Position numbers and translations under genes: made by a program
The notes under the pieces: model-generated
Database searches by the model: none
What the model saw: only the letters and a program-made list of their open reading frames with translations
Told to the model about the DNA's origin: nothing
Part shown: positions 39,307-48,047 of the stretch, in pieces
Numbering within the stretch: position 1 is the stretch's first letter
How the letters are laid out: each line of letters opens with the position of its first letter
Assembly: GCF_023243075.1 (NCBI RefSeq)
Contig: NZ_JALKFZ020000165.1
Coordinates: 1 to 55,263 of the forward strand
DNA: 55,263 nucleotides
Direction of reading: 5' to 3'
Source of the DNA: Frankia sp. AiPa1
GTDB lineage: Bacteria > Actinomycetota > Actinomycetes > Frankiales > Frankiaceae

Positions 39307-42192
39307 AGCCGCGATGCGCAGCGGCGTGCTCGGGCAGATCGGACAGGGGCCAGAGCCCCATCCGGTCCTCGCTGGCCCGCAGGCGCACGAGGGTGTGCGC
39401 GGACTGCCGGGCCAGCAGGGTGAGCGCCCGCACCACCACCGGGTCGACCGCGCTGCGGCTCTCGGTCCAACGGGCGGCAATCGCGCCGAGCAGGCCACCC
39501 TCCCCGGGCAGCGGGACGAGGAACACCGAGCCGAGCCGGAACCGGGTCGCCATCTCGCTATTGATCAACGGCGACTGGCGAGCGTCCTCGAGAAAGAGTG
39601 GGCCCTGCGAGTGCAGCGCCGCCTGCAGCATCCGGCCCGCCTCCGGCTGGCGGGCCTCACCCAGCGGGATCATCGGCGTACAGCCCGGCAGGGTGCGGGA
39701 GGCGAACACCCGGTAGATCGTCGAGCCCGGCGTGTCGGACAGCAGCAGCACCAGGTCATCGGCGCCGACCAGGGTCTGGGCGACGTCGGTGATCACGCCA
39801 GTCGCGCGATCGAGATCCTGGGCGAACCAGAGCCGTTCAAGATCGGCAAGTGCCTCGCTGACCAGCGACAGGACACTCGCCTCGCGCGCGCCTCGAGCAG
39901 GGCGACGATCTGGCCGGCGAGGTCGCCCAACAGCCGCCGCTGCCCCGTCGTGAGATGGTGCGGCGTCCGGTCGACCACCACCAGCGCGCCGAGCGCCGAC
40001 CCGTTCACAGCGATGATCGGCGCTCCGGCGGCAAACCGGATCTTCTCCCCGGCGGCGTAGCGCCGGCGTCCCGCACCGGTCTGGACGCCGCCGGAGGAGA
40101 GGTCCTGGATCTCCACGAACGCCCGCTCGGCAACCACCCTCGTGGCGATCCCGGATTCGCGGGCAAGGATCGACGAAGCGGTCCCCACATGCGTCTTCGA
40201 CCACTCGCGGTCACCTTCGACAAAGACGATCGTGGCCGCGGCGCAACCCGTCGCCTCGGCGGCAATCGATGCGATCGCGTCGAACGCGGGTTCCGGTGCC
40301 GTCCGCAGAATGTGCCGCTCATCCAGAATGGTGAGCTCCGCGAGCCGCGGGCTGCGCAGCGCCCCCGGCCGCACGCCGTTCGCGGCGGCCGTGCCGTTGA
40401 CAGCCAGACCGTTCCGCGCAGCGGGACCGCCCGACGAGGCAGAACCGTTCGACGACGCGAAACTGTCGGGGCTGGCGGTCCAGTCTGCTGTCGGGGATGT
40501 GGCTGTCGGGGATGTGGCTGTGGGGGATGCGGCGGCGGCGGCGCGGCGCGGCGCGGCCGGTCGGCGATGCGCGCGGGGGGGATGACCCACGCCCGCCTGC
40601 GCGCGCAGCAACGCCGACATCCGCGCGGCCGGCACCGGCGGGGAGATCGCCGCTCCCTGGAGCAGGTCGCAGCCCAGATCGATCATCATCGTCTGGGTGC
40701 GCTCGTTCTCGATGCCCTCACCGACGACTCGCAGGCCAAGGCGGTGCCCGAGCTCGATGACGGAGCGCACGATCGCCGCGTCCGGAGCACTGCCGCTGGC
40801 ATCGGCGACGAATACTCGATCGATCTTGACTTCGTCGAACGGAAGGGCCTTGAGAATCTCCATCGAGTTGTACCCGGTGCCGAAGTCGTCCAAGGACACC
40901 TCGACCCCCTGGGCACGCAGTTGATGCAGCATGGCCGCTGCTCGATCCGGCTGGGTCAGTACCGCGCTCTCGGTGATCTCCAGCGTGAGGGCGTCGCTGG
41001 GCAGTCCATGTGCGTTCAACGCGCCGACGACGACCTGCGGAAGATCGTCCAGGACGAACATCCGCGGCGAGAGGTTCACCGACACCGCGAGTCGCAGACC
41101 GCTGGCCGCCCAGGCCGCGCACTGGCGGGCCGCCTCGTCGAGGACCCAACGGGTCAGGTCCGCGATCATCGGTGCACGTTCGGCCATCGACAGAAAATCA
41201 CCGGGCGCCAGCAGCCCGCGGGCGGGGTGCTGCCAGCGCAGCAGCGCTTCCGCGGCCACGATCACACCGGACTGCGCCGACTTCAGCGGTTGATAGTAAA
41301 GCACCAGCTCCTGATGGGCTATCGCCGTGCGCAGCTGGGCGTACAGGGCAATCTGCGCGGACTGGACACCGATGACGCCGGGCGCCCACACCCCGACGCT
41401 CTCCCCTTCCTGGCGCGCCCGCGCCAGCGCCGCGTCGGCGCAGATCAGCAGGTCCGCCATCGTGGTGTCGTCGCGGGGCGCGACGGCGATCCCGACCGAA
41501 GCGTCGACCGCGACGTCCACCCCGCAGACCCGGAACGGTCCCTGCACCTGGCGCAGCACCCGCTGACCGAGCGCGAGGTCCTGGCCGGTCCCGGACGTCG
41601 TCTCCCGCAGCAGTCCGGGCTCCGGCGGCCGCGCTGTCGACGTACCAGCCGCGGACATCCCTACCGTCGGCGTCCCTGCGTTCGGCGTCCCGACGGTCGG
41701 CGAGAGGGAGCCACCGCGGAAGACCAGGACGAACTCGTCCCCGCCGGCGCGGCCGATGAGGGCGGCCCGCGGAGTCATCTCTCGCAGGCCGCGAGAGATG
41801 ACCTGGAGCAGCTGGTCGCCACCGGCGTAACCCAGCGCACTGTTGATCTCGTGAAAGCGCGTGATATCGACCAGAACGAGGACAACCTCGTGGCCGTCAG
41901 CGAGGATTCCCGCGACTGCCTGTTCGCCGCGTTCGAGGGTTCCCGCCCGGTTGGGCAGCTCGGTCAGGATGTCGGTTTCTCCGGGCACCCGGGCCGGACG
42001 GGCACGCTCCGAGCCAGCGGCATACCCCGCGACAAGGCAGAGGACCGCGCCGACGGGAGCGAACCAGCCATTCCACCAGGAGCGCGGGGCCAAAGCCGTG
42101 AGCACGGACACGAGCAGGAAAACCACGGCAATGCCGGACAGAACCAGAAGCGGGGCTCGCCCATGGTCGCCGCGTGCATGCTCGCTGCTCAC
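39296..42192 (-). pseudogene. GGDEF-EAL-GAF c-di-GMP enzyme with frameshift
   Basis: From GTG 42192 (AAGGA upstream): two membrane helices (residues about 13-34 and 45-60), a GGDEF domain with intact GGDEF at 150-154, then an EAL domain with AEALLRW (about 314-320), VSLDDFGTGYNS and EVKIDRVFV. These would make and degrade cyclic di-GMP. A GAF domain follows. At the CG run 39883-39891 the reading frame is lost. Removing two bases (one GC) joins LLEAR to EASVLSLVSEALADLERLWFAQDLDRATGVITDVAQTLVGADD, which completes the protein as a second GAF-like domain to 39296. The product is one protein of about 965 residues if the slip is corrected. Either a sequencing error, a mutation or phase variation is possible. 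Confidence 0.85.
39883..39891. repeat. CG dinucleotide run at the frameshift of the GGDEF-EAL gene
   Basis: CGCGCGCGC. Loss of one CG unit would restore the reading frame between the two halves of the cyclic-di-GMP gene. Confidence 0.85.
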
Positions 42193-42669
42193 GAAACGAT
42201 TCCTTCCCCCGCCGGCCCAACCCACCAGAGCCGCCACATTCGGGACCGCCACGCCCCGCAGATCCCGCCGAGACCAACCGGCAGCGGTGGCGTGCACCGC
42301 GCGGCCGGGGCATCCCACCGGCCAGGCGGCATCGCCCGGTTACCCGGGTTCACCGCGCCACGCAGACGACCACTTAAAGGGTGGGCTCGAATTGCCGTGC
42401 TACCGCCAGGACGAGGATCAGGCTTACTTCTGCATATCCGGCGTGGACCGTCGTCTAACCTGCCACCAGCACCTTCACCCTGTGCGGATGCTTCTCTCGA
42501 GACCTAAATCCCCATGTCTCCAGATACGTGTAGAACGTATACGTTGAAACAGGATTCGTCCACTGCGGATGGTAGTGCACCAGGCGAAGTCGCAGTCGGA
42601 CGGAACGCTTCGAGGAAGCCGGTCAGCCGCGACCCACGGGGGCCGCTACCGCTCTGGTCTGACGTTGAC
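42193..42669. other. intergenic region between polA and the GGDEF gene
   Basis: 477 bp with locally lower GC (42400-42560). It contains the perfect 12-bp palindrome AACGTATACGTT at 42534-42545. It probably holds the GGDEF gene promoter. No gene seen. Confidence 0.45.
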
Positions 42670-45507
42670 CTAGTGGGCGGCGTCGTCCCAGGTTCGGCCG
42701 GAGCCGACGCTCACGTCAAGGGGCACCGACATGGTGTAGGCGGCGGCCATCTCGGAGCGGACCAGCGCCTCGATCGACTCCCGCTCGCCGGGCGCGATCT
42801 CAAGGACGAGCTCGTCATGCACCTGCAGCAGCAGCCGGGAGGTGAACCCGCCGTCCCGCAGCGCCCGGTCAACCCCGAGCATGGCGATCTTGATGATGTC
42901 CGCGGCGGAGCCCTGGATGGGGGCGTTGAGGGCCATGCGTTCGGCCATCTGGCGGCGCTGGGAGTTGTCGCTGGTGAGGTCGGGCAGGTAGCGGCGCCGG
43001 CCGAGGATGGTCTCGGTGTAGCCGTCACGTCGAGCGCGCTCGACGACGCCGCGCAGGAAGTCCCGCACCCCGCCAAACCGGGCGAAGTAGGCCTCCATGT
43101 GCTCACGCGCCTCATCGGGGGCGATGCCGAGCTGGGAGGCGAGACCGAACGCGGACAGCCCGTAGGCGAGACCGTAGGACATCGCCTTGATCCGCCGCCG
43201 TAGCTCCGGGTCGACCTCGCTGACCGGCAGGCCGAAGGCCTCGGCGGCGACAAAGGTGTGCAGGTCCTCCCCGGAGCCGAACGCCTCGATGAGGCCCTCG
43301 TCGCCGGAGAGGTGGGCCATGATCCGCATTTCGATCTGGGAGTAGTCCGCGGTGAGCAGCGTCTCGTAGCCAGCTCCGACGACGAAGGCCTGGCGGATCT
43401 GACGGCCTTCGGCGGTGCGGATCGGAATGTTCTGCAGGTTCGGGTCGGTCGACGACAGCCGGCCGGTGGCCGCTATCATCTGGTTGAACGTGGTGTGGAT
43501 CCGCCCGGCGCCGTCGATCATCGGCAGCAACGAGTCGACGACGGTCTTGAGCCGGGCGACGTCGCGGTGGCGCAGCAGCGCCGGCAGCAGCGGATGGTCG
43601 GACTGCACCGCAAGCCAGGCCAGCGCGTCGGCGTCGGTGGTGTAGCCCGTCTTGATCTTCTTCGTCTTCGGTAGGCCGAGCTCTTCGAAAAGGATCTGCT
43701 GCAGCTGCTTGGGCGACCCAAGGTTGAACGCCCGCCCGACGATCTCATGCGCCTGCGCGGCGACGGCTGCGACCTCGCCGCTGTAGTGCTTCTGCAGCTC
43801 GAGCAGATGCTCCTGATCGGCCGCGATGCCGGCCCGTTCCATCCCGGCGAGCACCGTGACCAGCGGCAGTTCCATGTCGCGCAGCAGCGTGGCGGCCGAG
43901 CGGCGTTCCAGGTCGGCGTCGAGTTCGTCGGCGAGGTCCAGACACGCCCGCGCCCGCACCGCGTCAGCCTGCGACTGCTCGGCCTCGCCGGAGCCGTCGA
44001 GGGTGAGCTGCCCGCCGTCGGTCGGTTCGGCGGACAGATCCCGGTGCAGGTAGCGGGCGACCAGGTCGCCGAGGTCGAACGAGCGCTGACCGGGCAGGGC
44101 GAGGTAGGCCGCCAGCGCCGTGTCGCTGGTGACGCCGGCGAGGGTGAGGCCGAGTTCGGCGAGCGCGAGCATCGGGCCCTTGACGTCGTGGCCAGCCTTG
44201 GGCTGGGCGGGATCGGCGAGCCAGCCGCCGAGTGCCGCGAAGTCGGCGGGCGTGAGCAGGGTCGGGTCGATCCAGGCGGCCGCGCCGTCGGAGGTGGCAA
44301 GCGCCAACCCGGACAGCACGCCGGTGCCCCGTCCCCAGCTGCCACGGGCGTGCACGCCGGCGCGGGTGGCACCTCGGGAGTGCTCGGCCAGCCAGCCGGC
44401 CACCTCGTCCGGGCCGAGCGTGCTGACCTCGACCTCGAATCCCTCCTCGACCGGCGGCGGGGCGGTGGCCAGCGCGGCGTAGAGCCGCTCGCGCAGCACG
44501 CGGAACTGCAGCGTGTCGAACAGCTGGTGGACGGCCTCCCGGTCCCACGGGCGCAGACGCAGCTCGTCCGGGCCGACCTCCAACGGCACGTCCCGCGAGA
44601 GCTCGGTCAGGGACCGGTTGCGGATCACCGAGGCCAGGTGCGAGCGCAGCGACGCACCGGTCTTTCCACCGATCTCGTCGGCCCGGTCGACAAGCTCGGC
44701 GAGCGAGCCGAACTGCTGGATCCACTTGGTGGCGGTCTTCTCCCCCACCCCGGGCACCGACGGCAGGTTGTCGGACGGGTCGCCGCGCAGGGCGGCGAAG
44801 TCGGGATACTGCACCGGCGACAGTCCGTACTTCGCCTGCACCTCCTCCGGAGTGAACCGGGTCATGTCCGAGATGCCCTTGCGGGTCATGAGCACGGTGA
44901 CCCGCTCGTTGACGAGCTGCAGCGCGTCCCGGTCACCGGTCACGACCAGCACGTCCATCCCCGCCTCGCCACCGGCCGTCGCGAGCGTGGCGATCACGTC
45001 GTCGGCCTCGAAGCCCGGGGCGCTCACCCCCGGCACCGCGAGCGCGTCGCAGACCTGATGGATGAGGCTGACCTGCCCGACGAAGTCGGCCGGGGTCTCC
45101 GCTCGGCCGGCCTTGTACTCCGCGTACTGCGTGTGGCGGAAGGTGGGCGTCGGCAGGTCCCAGGCGACGGCGACGTGGGTGGGCCGCTCGTCCCGCAGGA
45201 CGTTGATCAGCATCGAGGTGAACCCATAGACGGCGTTCGTCGGCTGGCCGGTGGTCGTGGAGAAGTTCTCCACCGGCAGCGCGTAGAACGCCCGGTAGGC
45301 CAACGAGTGCCCGTCGAGCAGCAGCAGGCGCGGCACGGTGGCGCCCGCCGCCGCGGCGCCCGCGGTGGCACGGGTGGCCGACCGGGCCGCAGCCGCCCGA
45401 CCGGACGACCTGGCCGAGGACGACGCGGCCGAGGTCGAGGACGATGCGGCCGGCGACGCAGCCGGGGGCGACGCGGCCGAGGATGGGGTCGACGAGGTGA
45501 CGGACAC
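42670..45507 (-). CDS. polA: DNA polymerase I
   Basis: 945 residues. Fills gaps in excision repair and replaces RNA primers. About 57 N-terminal residues are Ala/Ser low complexity. The 5'-3' exonuclease (LLLDGHSLAYRAFYALP through SVPGVGEKTATKWI) follows. The middle domain has the shape of a 3'-5' exonuclease, but the DxE metal residues of motif I are absent (LALATSDGAAAWID), as in other actinobacteria, so it has probably no proofreading. The polymerase domain has SSTDPNLQNIPIRT, LTADYSQIEMRIMAHLSGD (motif A), RRRIKAMSYGLAYGLSAFGLA (motif B) and QVHDELVLEI (motif C). GTG start at 45507; divergent from the thioesterase gene, 111 bp apart. Confidence 0.97.
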   Translation of the reverse strand: MSVTSSTPSSAASPPAASPAASSSTSAASSSARSSGRAAAARSATRATAGAAAAGATVPRLLLLDGHSLAYRAFYALPVENFSTTTGQPTNAVYGFTSMLINVLRDERPTHVAVAWDLPTPTFRHTQYAEYKAGRAETPADFVGQVSLIHQVCDALAVPGVSAPGFEADDVIATLATAGGEAGMDVLVVTGDRDALQLVNERVTVLMTRKGISDMTRFTPEEVQAKYGLSPVQYPDFAALRGDPSDNLPSVPGVGEKTATKWIQQFGSLAELVDRADEIGGKTGASLRSHLASVIRNRSLTELSRDVPLEVGPDELRLRPWDREAVHQLFDTLQFRVLRERLYAALATAPPPVEEGFEVEVSTLGPDEVAGWLAEHSRGATRAGVHARGSWGRGTGVLSGLALATSDGAAAWIDPTLLTPADFAALGGWLADPAQPKAGHDVKGPMLALAELGLTLAGVTSDTALAAYLALPGQRSFDLGDLVARYLHRDLSAEPTDGGQLTLDGSGEAEQSQADAVRARACLDLADELDADLERRSAATLLRDMELPLVTVLAGMERAGIAADQEHLLELQKHYSGEVAAVAAQAHEIVGRAFNLGSPKQLQQILFEELGLPKTKKIKTGYTTDADALAWLAVQSDHPLLPALLRHRDVARLKTVVDSLLPMIDGAGRIHTTFNQMIAATGRLSSTDPNLQNIPIRTAEGRQIRQAFVVGAGYETLLTADYSQIEMRIMAHLSGDEGLIEAFGSGEDLHTFVAAEAFGLPVSEVDPELRRRIKAMSYGLAYGLSAFGLASQLGIAPDEAREHMEAYFARFGGVRDFLRGVVERARRDGYTETILGRRRYLPDLTSDNSQRRQMAERMALNAPIQGSAADIIKIAMLGVDRALRDGGFTSRLLLQVHDELVLEIAPGERESIEALVRSEMAAAYTMSVPLDVSVGSGRTWDDAAH

Positions 45508-45618
45508 GCGGCGAGTCTAGGCCGTGGGTCCGACAGTATTCGTGGCCCGTGGGAGGTCTGTCGCCGCTGGTACCACATCGCGAGCCGCGTGGGTCGCGAC
45601 GTGGTTAGGCTGGGAACC

Positions 45619-46164
45619 GTGACCATCGCGGACGCCGGCCGGCCGAGCGGCCCCAGCACCCCCGTCGCGGGGCCCACACACGGCGGTGCCGAGCCCCCAC
45701 CCGCGGCCTCGGGCGAAGCCGACGTGGTCGCGCTGCTCAACGCCGCCCGCGGCGAGATGGAACAGCGACTGGGCATCTCGATCGTCGAGGCCAGCGCGGA
45801 GCGCCTGGTCGCCACCATGCCGGTCGAGGGCAACCGGCAGCCGTACGGGCTGCTGCACGGTGGCGCCTCCGTCGTCCTCGCCGAAACCGTCGGGTCGATC
45901 GGCGCCGCGCTCGGCGCGCCGGCCGGTTCCGCCGCGGTCGGCATCGAGATCAGCGCGACCCATCACCGCTCCGCCACCTCAGGGACCGTCACCGCCGTGG
46001 CCACACGCGTGCACGGCGGCCGCACGCTGGCCACCTACGACATCCGCATCACCGACGAGGGTGGGCGAGCGGTCTGTACCAGCCGACTCACCTGCATGAT
46101 CCGACCCAACCTGCCGCCGGACGCCCATCAGCGCGGCGTTGCTCCCACCGCCCCCGCGGCCTGA
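45619..46164 (+). CDS. PaaI-family hotdog thioesterase
   Basis: 181 residues. Hydrolyses acyl-CoA thioesters. The hotdog fold is seen in LGISIVEASAERLVATMPVEGNRQPYGLLHGGASVVLAETVGSIGAALGA (HGG motif and the catalytic acid region) and AVGIEISATHHRSATSGTVTAVATRVHGGRTLATYDIRITDEGG. It is the YdiI/PaaI type that often acts on aromatic or 1,4-dihydroxynaphthoyl-CoA. The N-terminal 45 residues are low-complexity. Starts: GTG 45619 (GGGAAC a few bases upstream) or GTG 45601. Divergent from polA, a neighbourhood also seen in other actinomycetes. Confidence 0.9.
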   Translation: MTIADAGRPSGPSTPVAGPTHGGAEPPPAASGEADVVALLNAARGEMEQRLGISIVEASAERLVATMPVEGNRQPYGLLHGGASVVLAETVGSIGAALGAPAGSAAVGIEISATHHRSATSGTVTAVATRVHGGRTLATYDIRITDEGGRAVCTSRLTCMIRPNLPPDAHQRGVAPTAPAA

Positions 46165-46340
46165 TCGCCGTGCTCCCGCACCCGGCACCGGTCCGTCCGC
46201 CCGCACAGCGACACCGAGGCGGGATGAACCTGGGCAAGCCGGCCGAACCCGGCAGGAACCAACAGTCGGGACACGTCAAGAAGTGGACGTGCCGAGCGCG
46301 GTGGTAATCCGAACGGACACACCAGGGCCAGTACGGTAGA

Positions 46341-46369
46341 TTGACCCGATGCGGCGGGGGGCCTAGCCT
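46341..46369 (+). promoter_or_regulatory. sigma-70-type promoter candidate
   Basis: TTGACC at 46341-46346 and TAGCCT at 46364-46369 with a 17-bp spacer. The predicted start of transcription is near 46376-46378, exactly where the left arm of the inverted repeat begins. There is no protein start downstream on this strand. Confidence 0.45.
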
Positions 46370-46377
46370 CATCGCCC

Positions 46378-46457
46378 GTGGCACCCGGGGCGCGCGAGTA
46401 GACAACGTACGGACGCGGGGAAGGTCCGGACGGCACCAAAGCCGACCCGGGTGCCAC
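46378..46457 (+). ncRNA. candidate small structured RNA
   Basis: GTGGCACCCGGG (46378-46389) pairs perfectly with CCCGGGTGCCAC (46446-46457), closing an 80-nt unit. The predicted transcript from the promoter above would begin at the left arm. The interior contains GGGGAAGGTCCGGAC. I do not recognise SRP RNA, RNase P or 6S RNA in it. It could instead be a terminator-type structure for the thioesterase gene or an antisense element. No homologue is known to me. Confidence 0.4.
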
Positions 46458-46498
46458 AAGCATGCCTCGCCGTGCCGCACATGCGACCGGCGGCCAGT

Positions 46499-46526
46499 GG
46501 TGACGTGCGCGGGGACGGGCGTCACC
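46499..46526. terminator. hairpin in convergent region
   Basis: GGTGACG (46499-46505) pairs with CGTCACC (46520-46526) around a 14-nt loop. A second hairpin, GGGACG-TGTAC-CGTCCC, follows at about 46528-46544. Together they may terminate the LivK-type gene or the thioesterase gene. Confidence 0.5.
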
Positions 46527-46582
46527 GGGACGTGTACCGTCCCCGGCCAGCAACCCGGTGGCCCGCCCCCGCGGGTCGGGGG

Positions 46583-47755
46583 TCAGGGGCGGGTGAGTGT
46601 GTCGACGGGGCCCAGCACCGTCCGCTTGCCGTCGCGCACCTGGAAGACGTACACGGGCGATCCGTCCACGTTGCCGTCTTTGCGGAAGGCGATCCGCTTC
46701 GTGACGCCGGGGATGTTCACCGAGCCGAAGGCCGTCACCACAGCGGAGCGGTCCGCCGTGTCACCGAGGCGATGCAGCGTGTCGATGATCGCGTTCGTGG
46801 CGTCGTACGCCTCGCCGGAATAGGTGCCCGGGCGGACGCCGCTGTTGACCGCACGGAACTTCGCGACGAAATCGGAGGCGGCCGGGTCGCTGTTCGGGTC
46901 CCCGCAGGCACAGGTGAGCAGCACGCCGTCGGCGTTTCCGGCACCGGCCTGGCGGATGAGCTGGTCGTCGTTCGAACCGTCCCCGGCGACGATCTTCCCG
47001 GTGAACCCCTGGCCGCGCAGCGCCCGGACGAGCGGAGCGAGCTCGGAGTAATACCCCGAGTAATAGAGGACGTCCGGTTCCGCCTTCATGATCTTCGTGG
47101 CTTCGGGCGTGTAGTCCTGCGTCGGGTTGATCCCGTCATGGATGACGTTGATACCGTGCGCGGCCAGCGCCTGTTCCAGCGCCGTGGACAGGCCGGTGCC
47201 GTACGCACTGCGGTCGTCCAGCGAGAAGACCGTGCGCGCCTTCAGCACCGTGGACACGTAGTCGGCGGCGGCCTTGCCCTGCACGGCGTCGGAGGCGATC
47301 ACCCGGCGGAAGGTTCTGAAACCGAGGCCGGTCAGGTCCGGGGCCGTGGCCGACGGGCTCACCGACAGCATCCCCGCCCGGCTGTACAGCGGCTCGCTCG
47401 TCTTCGTCGGACCAGAGAACACCGGCCCGACCACGGCGAGGACGCTCGGGTTGTCGATGAGCTTCTGCGCCGCGGTCGGGCCCTGGCGCGGATCCCCCTG
47501 GTCGTCGGCGGCCACGATCCGCAGCTGGAACTGCAGGTCGGGACGCTGGTTGGCGAGGTCGACGGCGGTGAGCATGCCGTCGTAGGCGTTGATGCCAAGC
47601 TGCTGGGCGTCTCCGGACAACGGCCCCTGGAAGCCGAGAACATACTCCTTCTTGCCTCCGCCGCCGGCGGGTCCGCCGCATCCGCCGAGAACGGCCGCCG
47701 CCACCAGCGACCCCGCGACCCCGAGCGCTCCCGCGCGCCCTCCCGCCACCCGCAT
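46583..47755 (-). CDS. branched-chain amino acid-type (LivK) solute-binding lipoprotein
   Basis: 390 residues from ATG 47755, with GGAGGGCGAGG upstream. Lipoprotein signal GALGVAGSLVAAAVLGGCGG. The periplasmic-binding fold of the Peripla_BP_6 type follows: YVLGFQGPLSGDAQQLGINAYDGMLTAVDLANQ, IVAADDQGDPRQGPTAAQKLIDNPSVLAVVGPVFSGPTKTSEPLYSRAGMLSVSPSATAPDL, FSLDDRSAYGTGLSTALEQAL and YDATNAIIDTLHRLGD. The ligand is not clear; amino acids or amides are usual. The remainder of the transporter is not in the window. It lies downstream of a related receptor gene on the same strand. Confidence 0.9.
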   Translation of the reverse strand: MRVAGGRAGALGVAGSLVAAAVLGGCGGPAGGGGKKEYVLGFQGPLSGDAQQLGINAYDGMLTAVDLANQRPDLQFQLRIVAADDQGDPRQGPTAAQKLIDNPSVLAVVGPVFSGPTKTSEPLYSRAGMLSVSPSATAPDLTGLGFRTFRRVIASDAVQGKAAADYVSTVLKARTVFSLDDRSAYGTGLSTALEQALAAHGINVIHDGINPTQDYTPEATKIMKAEPDVLYYSGYYSELAPLVRALRGQGFTGKIVAGDGSNDDQLIRQAGAGNADGVLLTCACGDPNSDPAASDFVAKFRAVNSGVRPGTYSGEAYDATNAIIDTLHRLGDTADRSAVVTAFGSVNIPGVTKRIAFRKDGNVDGSPVYVFQVRDGKRTVLGPVDTLTRP

Positions 47756-48013
47756 GCCTCGCCCTCCGCAGCTTCGCCGTCCCCGTCGATGACGATAGGC
47801 ATCCGACAGATAACCTGTTGTGACGAAACCTAGCGGGGAGGCTCTGTGGATGAGCAGCGATGAGTAAGCGTGTCGTGACCTTTGTGACTCCGCAGCGGCG
47901 GGCGGCTGCCTGTGGACGGTCGCGCCGGAGTGGCGGCGAAACGCCATGCGCGGATGCGCGTGATGGCGTACGGGGAGGTACGGGGGGATACGGACCGCCG
48001 CAACGAGGCGACG

Positions 48014-48047
48014 GTCAGTGGGTCCGAGAGGTCAGTGGGTCCGAGAG
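48014..48047. repeat. 17-bp tandem duplication at the end of the 589-aa receptor gene
   Basis: GTCAGTGGGTCCGAGAG at 48014-48030 and 48031-48047. The second copy contains the stop codon (48032-48034). The length is not a multiple of three and the copy lies at the gene boundary, like the 17-bp duplication at 3118. Confidence 0.9.

Larger units (their letters stand above)
46165..46582. other. convergent intergenic region, highly structured
   Basis: 418 bp between the ends of two convergent genes. It contains a sigma-70-like promoter, a 12-bp perfect inverted repeat enclosing 56 nt, and two further hairpins at 46499-46526 and 46524-46549. This is more structure than two terminators need. See the separate entries. 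Confidence 0.6.

Noticed and set aside
46378..46580. RNase P or SRP RNA in the convergent region
   Set aside because: GGGGAAGGTCCGGAC recalls the RNase P GAGGAAAGTCC segment only loosely, and none of the other conserved RNase P or SRP tetraloop elements is present.
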